A DNA stretch of 46,457 bases from NCBI GenBank assembly GCA_001513545.1, contig LFTQ01000046.1:15574-62030 (forward strand), read 5' to 3'. The position numbers were made by a program, and so were the translations under genes. Within the stretch, counting starts at the first letter, position 1, and every line of letters starts with the position of its first letter. Positions 1-9,515 of this stretch are shown here, in pieces. This stretch comes from Clostridia bacterium DTU068. GTDB lineage: Bacteria; Bacillota; DSM-12270; Thermacetogeniales; Thermacetogeniaceae. Below the pieces are notes generated by a model. That model made no database searches. It had not been told where the DNA came from and saw only the letters and a program-made list of their open reading frames with translations.

Positions 1-65
1 CCTTCTGTTTCACCTGTCACTTTGGCTTCTTCTTCATTGTGTAAACCGTTCTGTTCACAGCTCAA
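1..65 (-). CDS. grpE: GrpE nucleotide exchange factor, N-terminal fragment
   Basis: Only about 21 codons lie in the window; the gene runs off the left edge. It is read from a TTG start at 65-63, seven bases after a strong ribosome binding site (AAGGAGGG on the minus strand, plus positions 73-80). The peptide is acidic and rich in Glu, Gln and Asn, as expected for the disordered N-terminus of GrpE, but no conserved domain is visible. The call rests mainly on position: it follows hrcA on the same strand in a CIRCE-controlled operon, where grpE (then dnaK and dnaJ) normally comes next. GrpE would release ADP from DnaK in the cytoplasm. The first codons in this frame are open to the window edge. 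Confidence 0.65.
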   Translation of the reverse strand, partial: MSCEQNGLHNEEEAKVTGETE

Positions 66-178
66 ATATTTTCCCTCCTTGAAAAATAGCTGCAACACCA
101 TTTGCCAAACAATTACAAAGGGCAGCTGTTTACAGCTTCTGACCTCAGCTGTAAAGATATTTCACCACAAAGTGCATT

Positions 179-1213
179 TTAATAAAAGTTATCCTCTGAC
201 AGAGCTTCGGAGAGAACACTGGTAATATGCTCTACCACAGTCATGGCGCGAGCATAATCCATCCGCATGGGGCCCAGCAAGCCCAGCGTTCCCATAATAT
301 TCCCCCCGATGTTATAAGCAGCAGTTATCGCACTATATTTTGTGGCCTGCTCACTCTTAATCTCTTCTCCGATCTTTACGGTCACCCGGTAGGGATCCGC
401 ATCCTGCAGGATCGTTATCAGGTTTTCTTCTCTCTCAATAAAATTCATCAGATTGCGGACCTCTTCAACATCACTGTATTCCGGCTGTTTTAAGATCCTA
501 TTGGTGCCCCCCAGGTAAAGGTTTTCTTTCATTTCCTCCTGAAGCACCACTTCCATAATTTCCAGAATATGATTGATGGTCTTCCTGTACCTGGTCAATT
601 CATTATATACATCTTTTAATACTGTACGAGTTATCTGTGTGAAGGTCAGTCCCTGGAAATAGTGGTTGAGCACCAACTCTATATATGCCAGGTCATCTGC
701 TGTTATATCAGAAGACAGATCCATCCCTTTGCTATGAACCCATCCGGTTTCAGCCATTATTACCAAAAGAGCCTTTCCCGGCATAAGCTGAATAATTTTG
801 ATCTTTTTGAGCACATCATTCTCAAAATAGGGCCCGGAAAGAAAAACCAGGTAATCGGTCAGCTGGGTCACTGCTTTTAGTGTGCACTGGATAATATCAG
901 CCAATACCTTAACCCTCTTCGCAAATATTGCCCTGATCAGCCTTTCCTCCCGCGGTGTCAAATCAGCCTTCTTCATCAATTTGTCTACATAATAACGGTA
1001 TCCCTTCTGGGAAGGCACCCGGCCTGCAGATGTGTGAGGTTGTCTGATCAGCCCTATCTCCTCCAGATCCGCCATTTCATTGCGAATTGTTGCCGGGCTG
1101 ACGCCTAAATTGTATTTACGGGCAATACTGCGGGAGCTCACCGGTTCCGCTGTTTCAATATGACTTACCACTATAGCCTCTAATACCTGTTGTTTCCGTA
1201 AATCCAAAGCCAT
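179..1213 (-). CDS. hrcA: Heat-inducible transcription repressor HrcA
   Basis: HrcA represses class I heat-shock operons by binding CIRCE, and needs GroEL for activity. The 344-residue product has the usual length. Its N-terminal winged helix (about residues 1-75) has the typical HrcA pattern with SSRSIARKY and SPATIRNEMADLEE, and a GAF-like dimerisation region follows. The open frame extends to a GTG at 1225, but that codon lies inside the ribosome binding site (AAAGGTGGTG). The ATG at 1213 sits eight bases after it and is preferred. A perfect CIRCE lies directly upstream, so the gene should be autoregulated. It is followed by the start of grpE. The next gene on the right, hemW, belongs to a separate operon. 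Confidence 0.97.
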   Translation of the reverse strand: MALDLRKQQVLEAIVVSHIETAEPVSSRSIARKYNLGVSPATIRNEMADLEEIGLIRQPHTSAGRVPSQKGYRYYVDKLMKKADLTPREERLIRAIFAKRVKVLADIIQCTLKAVTQLTDYLVFLSGPYFENDVLKKIKIIQLMPGKALLVIMAETGWVHSKGMDLSSDITADDLAYIELVLNHYFQGLTFTQITRTVLKDVYNELTRYRKTINHILEIMEVVLQEEMKENLYLGGTNRILKQPEYSDVEEVRNLMNFIEREENLITILQDADPYRVTVKIGEEIKSEQATKYSAITAAYNIGGNIMGTLGLLGPMRMDYARAMTVVEHITSVLSEALSEDNFY

Positions 1214-1234
1214 CGGCGTCACCACCTTTTATAA

Positions 1235-1261
1235 TTAGCACTCGTATCAAATGAGTGCTAA
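1235..1261. promoter_or_regulatory. CIRCE operator (HrcA binding site)
   Basis: TTAGCACTC, nine spacer bases, then GAGTGCTAA: both nine-base arms match the CIRCE consensus exactly. It lies between the hrcA promoter and start codon, so HrcA would repress its own operon (hrcA-grpE and presumably dnaK-dnaJ). In the RNA it would also form a 9-bp hairpin just before the ribosome binding site. Confidence 0.98.
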
Positions 1262-1273
1262 AGCTCTAGAAAT

Positions 1274-1302
1274 AACATACCATCACGCCTTTTGGATGTC
1301 AA
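1274..1302 (-). promoter_or_regulatory. Sigma-A-type promoter of the hrcA operon
   Basis: On the minus strand TTGACA (1302-1297) is followed after 17 bases by TATGTT (1279-1274). The predicted start point falls close to the CIRCE operator, the usual arrangement for HrcA-repressed operons. Confidence 0.75.
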
Positions 1303-1335
1303 TAGCTATAAAAAATGCAGCTGATGTGATGCTCA

Positions 1336-2469
1336 TTAAACAAAGAAAGATAAAACATAATTGGAAAGGAGCTGTCCCCTTTCTGTAAGGAAGACAGCCT
1401 CATCACTGATAGCCATTAAACCATCATCTACCAATTTTTTTAATACCTTCTCATATAATGATTCAAAGGAACAGCCGAACCGCCTGGTAAAGTCTGGGCG
1501 GGAAAGCCCCTTAGTCAGGCGCAGTCCCATGATGATGGTGTCGACCATCTCTTCTTTTGGACTTTGCTGCTCCTCAAAAGCCCGGGGGAATTCTCCTTTC
1601 TCCACCATTTCAATGTATTTTTGAATCTCTTGTTCGTTACCGTAACGCACATGTTCATGATAACCATGTGCCCCTGCACCCACCCCCAGATAGGGCCTGT
1701 TTTCCCAGTAGGTAATGTTGTGCCTGCATTCCTTGCCGGGCTGGGCATAGTTGGAGAACTCATAGCGGATAAAACCAGCCTCTGCCACCATAGATGCGGT
1801 TTCCTCCCACATGGATAGCTGCATCTCTTCACTGCAGGCTTCCAGTTTACCCTTTTTCAGATCAACTGCAAGAGGGGTGCTATCCTCCAGGGACAATCCA
1901 TAGATAGAGAGGTGTTCAGGGCTTAAGCGGATAGCTGAACGCAGATTATCCCTCCAGAACTGCAGACTCTGTCCGGGCAGGGCATAGATCAGGTCCAGGT
2001 TGATATTGTCAAATCCCGCTTTTCTTGCTGCATCATAAGCAGCATAGACCTCTGACACAGAATGGGACCTCCCCAATAGACCCAGTTCTGCTGACTTGAA
2101 GGATTGAACACCCAAGGATAGGCGGTTTACTCCGGCATCCTTCAATAGTTGGAGCATCTTCTGAGTTACTGTACCCGGGTTGGCCTCGATCGTGATTTCA
2201 ATCTCCGGGGAGCAGACAAAGCTTTCTTTGCAGCGGGAAAGTATCCGGCAGAGGGACTCCGCCGGTAGCACTGTGGGAGTTCCCCCGCCCAAGTAAATGG
2301 AAGATAATGATTCGTTGGGGTAAAAGGATGCATAAATTGCAATCTCCTTTTCCAGTGCCTGCAGGTATCCCGTCACCAGCATGTCATCTTCCGGCACGGG
2401 TATAGAATTGAAGGAACAGTAGCGGCATTTCTGCAGGCAGAAGGGGAAATGCAGATAAAGAGCTGTCAT
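1336..2469 (-). CDS. hemW: HemW, radical SAM heme chaperone / coproporphyrinogen oxidase-like protein
   Basis: A 377-residue radical SAM protein. The N-terminus carries the cluster motif CLQKCRYC (CX3CX2C) directly after HFPFC. GGGTPT, the SLGVQSF segment and a C-terminal HemN-like domain follow. HemW proteins were long annotated as oxygen-independent coproporphyrinogen III oxidase. In this family the motif lacks the extra cysteine used by HemN, and characterised members act as heme chaperones. The start codon overlaps the end of lepA by four bases, so translation is probably coupled. The lepA-hemW-hrcA order is a standard Firmicutes arrangement, which favours HemW over a heme biosynthesis HemN. 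Confidence 0.92.
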   Translation of the reverse strand: MTALYLHFPFCLQKCRYCSFNSIPVPEDDMLVTGYLQALEKEIAIYASFYPNESLSSIYLGGGTPTVLPAESLCRILSRCKESFVCSPEIEITIEANPGTVTQKMLQLLKDAGVNRLSLGVQSFKSAELGLLGRSHSVSEVYAAYDAARKAGFDNINLDLIYALPGQSLQFWRDNLRSAIRLSPEHLSIYGLSLEDSTPLAVDLKKGKLEACSEEMQLSMWEETASMVAEAGFIRYEFSNYAQPGKECRHNITYWENRPYLGVGAGAHGYHEHVRYGNEQEIQKYIEMVEKGEFPRAFEEQQSPKEEMVDTIIMGLRLTKGLSRPDFTRRFGCSFESLYEKVLKKLVDDGLMAISDEAVFLTERGQLLSNYVLSFFV

Positions 2470-4268
2470 TCCTTATCAACCCGGAGCACAGCCAGGAATG
2501 CCTCCTGTGGTATTTCCACCCTGCCCACCTGTTTCATGCGCCGTTTCCCTTCCTTTTGCTTTTCCAGCAGCTTGCGTTTTCTGGTTACATCACCGCCGTA
2601 GCACTTCTCCAACACATTTTTTCTCAGCGCTTTAACGGTTTCCCTGGCGATCACCCTGTTCCCGATAGCTGCCTGGATGGGAACATCGAAAAGCTGCCTG
2701 GGTATCAGCCTTCTGAGTTTTTCCACAAGAGCACGCCCTTTTTGCTGGGCCTGGTCCCTATGTACGATCATAGAGAGGGCATCTACCATCTCTCCATGCA
2801 CCAGGCAGTCCAGTTTGACAAGATCTGCTGCTCTGTAGCCTGATATATCGTAATCAAAAGATGCATAACCTCTGGTACAGGATTTGAGCCGGTCAAAAAA
2901 ATCAAAAATAATCTCTGACAGAGGAAGCAGGTAAGTTATCTGCACCCTCTGCGGGGACAGATAGTTCATTTCCTGGAACTCACCCCTGCGATCATGGAAG
3001 AGATCCATTACCGCTCCCACATAATCAGAAGGGGTTATTACATTGGCCTCAACATAGGGTTCCTCTACCTGAGCGATCTCTCCTAAATCCGGCCAGAGAG
3101 CAGGGTTATCCACTGTGACTACCTCTCCGTTATTTTTGGTCACCCGATAAACAACATTAGGGGCGGTAGTGATCAGTTCCAGACCGTACTCCCTCTCCAG
3201 CCTTTCCTGTATGATCTCCATATGCAAAAGCCCCAAAAAACCACAGCGAAAACCGAAGCCCAAAGCCACAGAAGTCTCAGGCTCATATTGGAAGGAGGCA
3301 TCATTGAGTTTAAGCTTACCCAGCGCATCCCTCAGATTTTCATAGTCATTGGCTTCCACAGGGTAAAAACCGCAGAATACAACAGGTAGCACTCTCCTGT
3401 AGCCTGGTAGGGGTTCTGCTGCAGGTTTAACCCCATCGGTAATGGTATCACCCACACGGGTATCAGCGACCTCTTTTATGCCGGCAGCGAGATAGCCCAC
3501 TTCCCCGGGACCCAGTTCATCCACCTGGCTCATCTCCGGGAAAAACACCCCTACTTCGCTGACCTCATATACCTTACCTGTTGACATCATCATGATCTTC
3601 ATCCCACTCCGCACTCTGCCATGGAAAACCCTGATATAGGAGATCGCACCTTTGTAGGGATCGAAATGGGAGTCAAAAATTAAGGCCTGCAGGGGTTTAT
3701 CCTCATCCCCCTGGGGTGGGGGAACCTGATGAACAAGGGTTTCCAGCAGTTCAGGGACACCGGTTCCATCCTTTGCTGAAACATGTAAAATGTTTTCTGA
3801 GTCCAGTCCGATCACTTCCTCGATCTCCTTGGCCACCCGCGCCGGATCAGCTACCGGCAGATCGATCTTGTTGATGACCGGAATGATCTCCAAATTGGCA
3901 TCCAAAGCCAAATAGGTGTTGGCGATGGTCTGGGCTTCAACACCCTGGGTGGCATCCACAACAAGAACAGCGCCTTCACATGCAGCCAGACTCCGGGAGA
4001 CCTCATAACTGAAATCCACATGCCCCGGGGTATCGATCAGATTCAGCAGATACTCCTGGCCATCTCTAGACCTGTATTTCATGGTGACTGGGGTCAGTTT
4101 GATAGTAATCCCCCGTTCCCGCTCTAGGTCCATCTGATCAAGCACCTGCGCTTTCATCTGTCTTGACTGCAGTGTACCGGTTATTTCTAAAAAACGGTCA
4201 GCCAGTGTGGATTTGCCGTGATCAATATGAGCGATTATACAAAAATTTCTTATCTGTTGTTGCTTCAT
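2466..4268 (-). CDS. lepA: Translation elongation factor 4 (LepA), ribosome-associated GTPase
   Basis: LepA/EF4 binds the ribosome and back-translocates or remodels stalled elongation/initiation complexes. The 600-residue product has the normal length. G1 is [10 protein letters not shown]3 is DTPGHVDF, G4 is NKIDLP, and the C-terminal LepA-specific domain ends with the basic stretch [19 protein letters not shown]. The frame is open to a GTG at 4277 that lies in the ribosome binding site AAAGGTGA. The ATG at 4268 is the better start. It sits 14 bases after murJ and overlaps hemW by four bases, so murJ-lepA-hemW form one transcription unit. Confidence 0.98.
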   Translation of the reverse strand: MKQQQIRNFCIIAHIDHGKSTLADRFLEITGTLQSRQMKAQVLDQMDLERERGITIKLTPVTMKYRSRDGQEYLLNLIDTPGHVDFSYEVSRSLAACEGAVLVVDATQGVEAQTIANTYLALDANLEIIPVINKIDLPVADPARVAKEIEEVIGLDSENILHVSAKDGTGVPELLETLVHQVPPPQGDEDKPLQALIFDSHFDPYKGAISYIRVFHGRVRSGMKIMMMSTGKVYEVSEVGVFFPEMSQVDELGPGEVGYLAAGIKEVADTRVGDTITDGVKPAAEPLPGYRRVLPVVFCGFYPVEANDYENLRDALGKLKLNDASFQYEPETSVALGFGFRCGFLGLLHMEIIQERLEREYGLELITTAPNVVYRVTKNNGEVVTVDNPALWPDLGEIAQVEEPYVEANVITPSDYVGAVMDLFHDRRGEFQEMNYLSPQRVQITYLLPLSEIIFDFFDRLKSCTRGYASFDYDISGYRAADLVKLDCLVHGEMVDALSMIVHRDQAQQKGRALVEKLRRLIPRQLFDVPIQAAIGNRVIARETVKALRKNVLEKCYGGDVTRKRKLLEKQKEGKRRMKQVGRVEIPQEAFLAVLRVDKE

Positions 4269-4282
4269 TAATATCACCTTTC

Positions 4283-5863
4283 TTACCTGATGGTGCTGGC
4301 TTTTCTTTTCATACCGAGTCGCCTCTTAATCAAATCCAGCACCAGTTGAAACTCCTCCAGACGCATGAGATAAGACAATAGGAAATACACTAAAATACCT
4401 GCACCTACTCCCCCGCCCACAGATATCAGCTGGGCGGTCTTAGCCGCAGTACCCAATATGCTTTCCAACAGTGTCACAACAGTATAAGCCACAACACCTG
4501 TTACCAGCGCAGCTAAGCTAGAACCTAGTGCAGACATTGTAATCTTTTTCCCATCAACACTGCCGATCTTCTTCTTTAGGAGAAGGATCAGCAGCATCAT
4601 ATTGACCATCCCTACCAGAGAATAAGCCAGAGCCAATCCGCTATGTCCCATCGGTTTGACCAACCAGATATTCAAAATTATGTTCAATATAACTGTGCCA
4701 ATACCTACAGCAACAGGGGTTCTGGTATCCTTCAAGGCATAGAAAACCCTGTTTAAAACTGTGGCCCCTGAATAGCCGATAATACCAAAAGAATAATAAA
4801 ATAAAGCGATTGATGTAGCAGCTGTGCTCTCAGGGGTAAACTTTCCCATTTCGAAGAACAGCCGCACAACCGGGAGGCCGATGGCGATCAACCCTGCCAC
4901 ACAGGGAATTGCCAGAAAATTGGCGGTGCGAACACCCAGAGAAAAGGTGCGGCGAAACTGTCCCCATTCCATGCGGGCAGCATGCTCTGTAAGGGTAGGG
5001 AACACCGCAGTGCTGATGGCCGCAGCAAAGATCCCGATAGGCAACTGCATGAAACGCTGTGCAGTGCGCAGAGCAGCCAGCTGTCCGCTGGGAAGGTTAG
5101 ATGCCAGGTTCTGGCTGACAAACAGGTTAAACTGTGAAACCGAAAGCCCAATCAGTACCGGGAAAACTAGAATCCCAATCTGTTTGATCCCCGGATGCTT
5201 TAGATTGAGCAGCGGTTTATACCTCATCCCAAACTTTAATAATGGAGGCAGCTGTACAGCAAAGTTCAGAACAGCCCCCACAACAACTCCTATCGCAAAG
5301 GCCACAATCCCGATGCGAGGCCCCAGTACCCCTCCTACCACTACAATAGACAAACTATAGAGCACAGATCCCACTGCAGGGGTGACAAAGTGCTTATAGG
5401 AGTTCAGGATCCCCATGGATACCCCACTCAAACCCATAAAAAAGGTTTGGAAAAACATGATCCGGGTGAGGTAAACGGTCATATCGATCTCTGAAGAGTT
5501 AAAACCAGGAACCAGCAGCCGGATCAGATTCGGGGTAAAGAGCATGCCCAGTGTGATGGCGGTGATCATCAAAATAACCAGCAGGTTGAGCATAGTGTTG
5601 GCCACCTGCCACCCTTTTTCATCCTCTCCTCTGGCAAGGTATCCTCCAAAAACAGGAATAAAAGCGGAGCTCAAAGCACCTCCGATCAGAATCATATAGA
5701 TAAAATCGGGTATAGAAAAAGCAGCATTATAAATATCTGTAATTCGGTTTTGGCCAAAAATAGCATAGAGCAGAGCATCCCGCACATAGCCCAGTATACG
5801 GGCAATCACCATACAGATAGTTATGATCCCTGCTGCTTTCGCAATTTTTGCACCTTCAGACAT
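4283..5863 (-). CDS. murJ: Lipid II flippase MurJ (MviN family)
   Basis: A polytopic membrane protein of the MOP exporter superfamily that would flip the peptidoglycan precursor lipid II across the cytoplasmic membrane. About 14 hydrophobic helices are visible. The family signatures [15 protein letters not shown] and [20 protein letters not shown] are near the N-terminus, and a [17 protein letters not shown] segment is in the middle. The ATG at 5863 follows AAGGA by eight bases and gives the usual N-terminus. The longer frame to 5923 would run back through a likely promoter. It is the first gene of the murJ-lepA-hemW unit. A role in sporulation or exopolysaccharide flipping is possible for individual family members. 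Confidence 0.93.
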   Translation of the reverse strand: MSEGAKIAKAAGIITICMVIARILGYVRDALLYAIFGQNRITDIYNAAFSIPDFIYMILIGGALSSAFIPVFGGYLARGEDEKGWQVANTMLNLLVILMITAITLGMLFTPNLIRLLVPGFNSSEIDMTVYLTRIMFFQTFFMGLSGVSMGILNSYKHFVTPAVGSVLYSLSIVVVGGVLGPRIGIVAFAIGVVVGAVLNFAVQLPPLLKFGMRYKPLLNLKHPGIKQIGILVFPVLIGLSVSQFNLFVSQNLASNLPSGQLAALRTAQRFMQLPIGIFAAAISTAVFPTLTEHAARMEWGQFRRTFSLGVRTANFLAIPCVAGLIAIGLPVVRLFFEMGKFTPESTAATSIALFYYSFGIIGYSGATVLNRVFYALKDTRTPVAVGIGTVILNIILNIWLVKPMGHSGLALAYSLVGMVNMMLLILLLKKKIGSVDGKKITMSALGSSLAALVTGVVAYTVVTLLESILGTAAKTAQLISVGGGVGAGILVYFLLSYLMRLEEFQLVLDLIKRRLGMKRKASTIR

Positions 5864-5903
5864 TTCTCCATTCCTTATCAAAAAAATTGAACACCCAAAG
5901 AAG

Positions 5904-5932
5904 ATATTATCACTTTGTGCCACATAACAAAA
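5904..5932 (-). promoter_or_regulatory. Probable promoter of murJ-lepA-hemW
   Basis: Minus strand: TTTTGT (5932-5927), 17 bases, TAATAT (5909-5904). The -35 box is weak and the -10 good. It lies about 40 bases upstream of the preferred murJ start. Confidence 0.4.
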
Positions 5933-6234
5933 GTGTTTGTTTTGTTTTTGTTAACCTTTGCGGACACTTCAACTTGCTTTCTTATAGAAACATCACTTTG
6001 TTTATCTATAATTGAAAAGAATCAAGCTGTTTGTAATGACTAGTATAGATATTTTATCACCAAATCTATCAAAAATAACAACAGGAGCCTCTAATAGAGA
6101 CTCCTATAAAGCTGCCTAACCTTGCTACAGGTGAACCGAAGACTGTTGAGAGTCAACTTGTAGAGACTCCATAAAGCTATCTGACCATTCTAAGGTATGA
6201 TAGCGGCAAACGGGTTTTTACTCAATATCGAAAC
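5933..6234. other. Intergenic region between spoIIP and murJ
   Basis: No gene is seen. The right part holds a likely spoIIP terminator hairpin (6083-6105). An imperfect direct repeat of about 18 bases (6095-6113 and 6161-6178, sharing TAGAGACTCC and ATAAAGCT) is also present. A small hairpin, GTTGA-GAG-TCAAC (6145-6157), lies between the two repeat copies. The left part is AT-rich. Confidence 0.6.
6068..6105 (-). terminator. Likely terminator after spoIIP
   Basis: The stem is AGGAG/CTCCT (6083-6087 with 6101-6105) extended by CTCT/AGAG around the loop AAT, with one mismatch. On the minus strand it is followed by a T-rich run (GTTGTTATTTTTGAT). It lies about 130 bases beyond the spoIIP stop codon. 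Confidence 0.5.
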
Positions 6235-7182
6235 CTATTCTTGAATCAGTTCTGCCAAAACCTCTCCTAGACAGCGTCCTGCCACTAAGGCTTCTTCAAG
6301 AGTGTTTTTATCACTCCCGATCTCCACCAGGATCGCCTTTGGGGAGAGGTTTTGGTTGTAGCAGCCATTTTTTATGCGCACAGCTTTAACTACACCAGGA
6401 TACTTCTCTTCGAGCCGGTTGGCCACCTTACGGGCAAAGGCAAGATTTTCCCTCCAATGGGGGTTGGGAATTCCCTGCCCATTCCCGATAACAAACAGGA
6501 TCAGCGCTGATTCCTGTCCATTAACAGTGGTTATCTGCTTTTTTGGGATTCCCGCGTCTCTATGCAGATCAATCAAAACCTTTAACTCAGCATGCTCATT
6601 AAGGAGACGGCTAGCTGTTTTTTTCGACTCAATATAAGATCTGGGAAAATTCGGGTGGTCATGGATCGTTAGATCTTGCACCCCCCGCACCCCCTTTTCT
6701 GCCAGAGTTTTTATGATCTCTTCCCCCACTAGGGTGATTCCTCCGTTTTTCCCCTGTACCTTGCTTTTTTTGTCCAATGGAATATATGTCTCTGCATTAT
6801 GGGTGTGATAGATAGCCACTTCAACAGGCTTTTTAGCCAGTTCTTCTTCTAAAGAAGGCTCTTTCAAATGCAGAGTGCTTTCTGCAGGAGGCTCTTCAAG
6901 ATGATAACCTCTGCTCACCGGAGCATTCCTACCACCGGTGATACTGTAGGGCAGACCCTTTTGCAAAACCCCAGGAAGATCAAATGGGTCAATACCGCAT
7001 AAAAAACAGCACAACTCCCTTGATAGAGATACTTCCTCACTCTGCCTGCCGCCCAATTCAAACTGCAGGAGCATTGTATATGAAAGATCACCGATACCAA
7101 ATCCCATCAGGCAAAAAAATGATAAAAGCAAAACTGTGAAACCTTGTCCCAACCTAGGTTTTTCTTTAAAATGGTTACGCAA
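6235..7182 (-). CDS. spoIIP: Stage II sporulation protein P (SpoIIP), peptidoglycan hydrolase
   Basis: SpoIIP is a membrane-anchored amidase/endopeptidase. With SpoIID and SpoIIM it drives engulfment of the forespore. One N-terminal membrane helix (around LGQGFTVLLLSFFCLMG) precedes the catalytic domain. That domain shows IYHTHNAETY, DLHRDA and the NLSPKAILVEIGS..NTLEEA block typical of the family. The chosen start is a TTG at 7182, seven bases after AGGGGGG; the frame is open to 7245 but without a ribosome binding site there. The 315-residue product is close to the usual size. The germination protease gene gpr, often next to spoIIP in Clostridia, is absent here. It is transcribed away from rpsT. 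Confidence 0.93.
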   Translation of the reverse strand: MRNHFKEKPRLGQGFTVLLLSFFCLMGFGIGDLSYTMLLQFELGGRQSEEVSLSRELCCFLCGIDPFDLPGVLQKGLPYSITGGRNAPVSRGYHLEEPPAESTLHLKEPSLEEELAKKPVEVAIYHTHNAETYIPLDKKSKVQGKNGGITLVGEEIIKTLAEKGVRGVQDLTIHDHPNFPRSYIESKKTASRLLNEHAELKVLIDLHRDAGIPKKQITTVNGQESALILFVIGNGQGIPNPHWRENLAFARKVANRLEEKYPGVVKAVRIKNGCYNQNLSPKAILVEIGSDKNTLEEALVAGRCLGEVLAELIQE

Positions 7183-7482
7183 ATTCAGTTCCCCCCTGAA
7201 AAAGCCGTCTGCCAAATAATATTCCAGCATGTGGTAAAATATCACTGGATAACCAATTCCAGCAAGAATAATCTTTGGGGAACTGGGCAGGATTTCACTA
7301 AAATCGATGCTTGCAAATCTCCATTAATCGTGATACCATCATATTTGGCCTTATTTGATCAAGCAGTAATCAGCTGCCGGACTTACAAGAGGCTGAGATT
7401 TTATGGAGTTTTTATCTGGCATCAGTCGGTTAAACCCCAGATGATGCAGGTTTCATTTTATGGTACAAGGGGGTGAAGAGAA
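7183..7482. other. Divergent intergenic region between spoIIP and rpsT
   Basis: No gene is seen in this 300-base stretch. It must hold the promoters of both flanking genes. On the plus strand TTGCAA (7311-7316), 17 bases, TACCAT (7334-7339) is a weak candidate for rpsT. I could not identify a convincing sporulation-sigma promoter for spoIIP by eye. Confidence 0.4.
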
Positions 7483-7749
7483 ATGGCAAATATCCGGTCC
7501 GCGGAAAAAAGGGCAAGGATCGCCAAGGTTCGTGCCCTGCGCAACGCTTCTCAAAAGTCTGCCATGAAGACCGCCATCAAAAAATTTGAGGCAGCACTGG
7601 CAGATGGAAATAAAGATGATGTGGAGGCCACCTTCAAAAAAGCGGTTCATCTCATTGACAAGGTTGCCGCTAAAGGAATCATTCACCCCAACGCCCGGAA
7701 TCGCAAAAAATCCCAGTTGGCAAGAAAGCTCAATCAGGCTCAGCTGTAA
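7483..7749 (+). CDS. rpsT: 30S ribosomal protein S20
   Basis: An 88-residue, strongly basic, helical protein beginning with MANIRSAEKRARI, the S20 signature, and ending with a basic NARNRKKSQLARKLN tail. S20 binds 16S rRNA early in 30S assembly. The ribosome binding site AAGGGGGTG lies upstream of the ATG. A strong terminator follows at 7765. It is one of only two plus-strand genes in the window. S20 genes are normally monocistronic and next to holA, as here. Confidence 0.98.
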   Translation: MANIRSAEKRARIAKVRALRNASQKSAMKTAIKKFEAALADGNKDDVEATFKKAVHLIDKVAAKGIIHPNARNRKKSQLARKLNQAQL

Positions 7750-7764
7750 ACAGAAAAAGATAAG

Positions 7765-7789
7765 AACCCCTTCAAGAGAGGGGTTTTTT
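7765..7789. terminator. Bidirectional terminator between rpsT and holA
   Basis: AACCCC and GGGGTT arms surround a short loop and are followed on the plus strand by TTTTTT (ends rpsT). On the minus strand the same stem is followed by CTTATCTTTTTC and can end the holA transcript, which stops at 7796. Confidence 0.85.
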
Positions 7790-7795
7790 ATATGC

Positions 7796-8839
7796 CTAAC
7801 AGACCTCCCCTAAAAAGGCCGCCAGCAACAACTCTGGAGAACCCTTTCCCTGTTTGATGGATAGATCAAGTTCCAATAAAGAAAAAAGAACCTTTTCTAT
7901 CTCCTTAATGCTGGAGTTGCGCATCTGTTTTGTCAGTTTTTTGCCAACATATGGGTGAACACCCATCTGAGAGGAAAGGTCCTGTGCAGGAACCCCTTCT
8001 TGTAGCAGGTAAGCTGCCTCCAGCATTTGCAGATAATGACGGGAAAGCATAGAAACCAGCAGTACAGGGTGATTACCCTGTGCCAGGAGTTCACCGGCAA
8101 TCTCCAGGGCAGCCTTTCCTTTGTGTTCAGCCACAGCATCCACAAATTCAAAAAGGGTGCGCCCTGCAGTTCTGCTGCCGACCTTTTTAAGTATATCTAC
8201 AGTTATTCTCTTTTCGCTGCCCAGATAGACGGCAGCCTTTTCAATCTCACCTGCAAGAACTGCAGGGTCATCCCCACAGGAAAAACGCAGATACTCAACA
8301 CTGGAAGCAGGAAGTTCCTTACCTTTGGCTGCTGCCTCTTCAGACAGCCATTTAATCAGGTCCCTGCCTTTAGGAGGTGAACACTCAACAACCCAACAAT
8401 TTTCAGCTTGAGGGATATCCCTTTTTTTCAGTTTATTATCAAAAAGCAGCACACATACAAGGCGCGGATTATTGATTTTCAGATAATTTTTCAGTTGAGC
8501 AGTTTGAGTATTATTGATCACCACCAGACGCCTGGATAGCCAGAGGGGTATAGTGGTCAATGAGGTAAAAATATCAGCATCACCGGTTTCTTCATCCCAT
8601 TCCAGGTACTCTATCTCATCACTTTTTTCCAGAAGATTTCTTAATTCCCTGATCAGCTTCCTGGACAGATAATGGGCTTCACCATGCAAAATCAAAAAAA
8701 CGGGATATTTCCCCCGGGCTAAGGCTTGTCTAGCCTGGGTATAAGTCAGGACAGGAATATTTTCCACCTCCTCAATCCACATATTCCCATAACTGATTTG
8801 GGTTCTGCTTCGTTGAAAACAGCCAGCTAAACCAGTCAT
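7796..8839 (-). CDS. holA: DNA polymerase III delta subunit (HolA)
   Basis: Delta subunit of the clamp loader, which opens the sliding clamp during replication. The 347-residue product shows the divergent but recognisable pattern of the family. An N-terminal AAA+-like domain carries PVFLILHGEAHYLSRKLI, followed by FTSLTTIPLWLSRRLVVI. The C-terminal helical domain has the FEFVDAVAEHKGKAALEI and HPVLLVSMLSRHYLQML segments. The start is uncertain: the ATG at 8839 has AAAAGGAG only one base away, and the ATG at 8782 (before WIEEVEN) matches the usual N-terminus better but has a poor ribosome binding site. Its place beside rpsT and comEC is conserved in Firmicutes. Confidence 0.9.
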   Translation of the reverse strand: MTGLAGCFQRSRTQISYGNMWIEEVENIPVLTYTQARQALARGKYPVFLILHGEAHYLSRKLIRELRNLLEKSDEIEYLEWDEETGDADIFTSLTTIPLWLSRRLVVINNTQTAQLKNYLKINNPRLVCVLLFDNKLKKRDIPQAENCWVVECSPPKGRDLIKWLSEEAAAKGKELPASSVEYLRFSCGDDPAVLAGEIEKAAVYLGSEKRITVDILKKVGSRTAGRTLFEFVDAVAEHKGKAALEIAGELLAQGNHPVLLVSMLSRHYLQMLEAAYLLQEGVPAQDLSSQMGVHPYVGKKLTKQMRNSSIKEIEKVLFSLLELDLSIKQGKGSPELLLAAFLGEVC

Positions 8840-8886
8840 ACTCCTTTTCTAACAATATTTATCAAGCTGTAAGGCTTTTTAATGGG

Positions 8887-8900
8887 TTTCATTAATGAAA
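8887..8900. repeat. Perfect 14-bp palindrome
   Basis: TTTCATTAATGAAA reads the same on both strands. It lies between holA and the small hypothetical gene. It could be an operator or part of a weak terminator for the upstream gene; nothing in the sequence decides between them. Confidence 0.4.
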
Positions 8901-8983
8901 GCTGAAACTATAGGTTTCGAAATGTTTTGCGTCCATAGTTAAATTATACATGAAATTAAATAACCCTTTCATCCCACTTGCTC

Positions 8984-9298
8984 TTAATCCTGGTTGAGAA
9001 AAAGCTCCATCATTTTCAACAGGTCAACGGAAAGCTCTTCATCACCCAACTGCTGCGCTGCCTGTGATATATATTCTTTAAGCTCCTGGCGCTTTTCTCC
9101 GGTGATGCCTGATGTCAGCTCCCTGACCAATCCGGCCATTTCATCCTGTTTTAGGTTGCTGTCTGAACCGATGCTGTCCAAGACCTCTCCCGCATGCCAG
9201 CTATTACCGCCGGCAATACCCCCTTCCCCCAGTTTTCTTTTTATGTCCCCGCTGAGTCCCAACTGCTTTAGTAAATCAATAATATCTTGATTATCCAT
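8984..9298 (-). CDS. Hypothetical 104-residue protein
   Basis: I do not recognise the family. The frame is open to 9601, but the ATG at 9298 follows AGGAGGG by eight bases and is clearly the start. The longer frame would run through the pfkA start region. The product is soluble and acidic with no signal peptide or membrane helix. A glycine-rich patch (residues about 25-35) sits between predicted helices, with a helical C-terminal half ending in LLKMMELFLNQD. It lies between holA and the divergently transcribed pfkA, about 220 bases from pfkA. The good ribosome binding site and coding-like composition suggest a real gene. Confidence 0.75.
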   Translation of the reverse strand: MDNQDIIDLLKQLGLSGDIKRKLGEGGIAGGNSWHAGEVLDSIGSDSNLKQDEMAGLVRELTSGITGEKRQELKEYISQAAQQLGDEELSVDLLKMMELFLNQD

Positions 9299-9515
9299 TA
9301 TTTTTACCCTCCTATGCAATAAAGATAAACACCCGATCTTACCATCAAGGGGTAAGCAAACAATTACCTCTTTCACAAATCGGCTGAGCAAGGCTCCTAT
9401 ATACAATATGTTAATATCTTGTATTATTTGCAGCATCGTGCAGGGAATAATGCTTGACCGGTAAAATACTAATAGAGGGGAATAATCAGCTGCGTTCTGC
9501 AAAGGAGGAAAAACC

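Noticed and set aside
4824-5360. A 178-codon plus-strand open frame.
   Set aside because: It is antisense to murJ, has an arginine/proline-rich random composition, and no ribosome binding site.
6235-7245. Use of the longer 336-codon frame for spoIIP.
   Set aside because: The upstream ATG at 7245 has no ribosome binding site, while the TTG at 7182 follows a strong one and directly precedes the membrane anchor.
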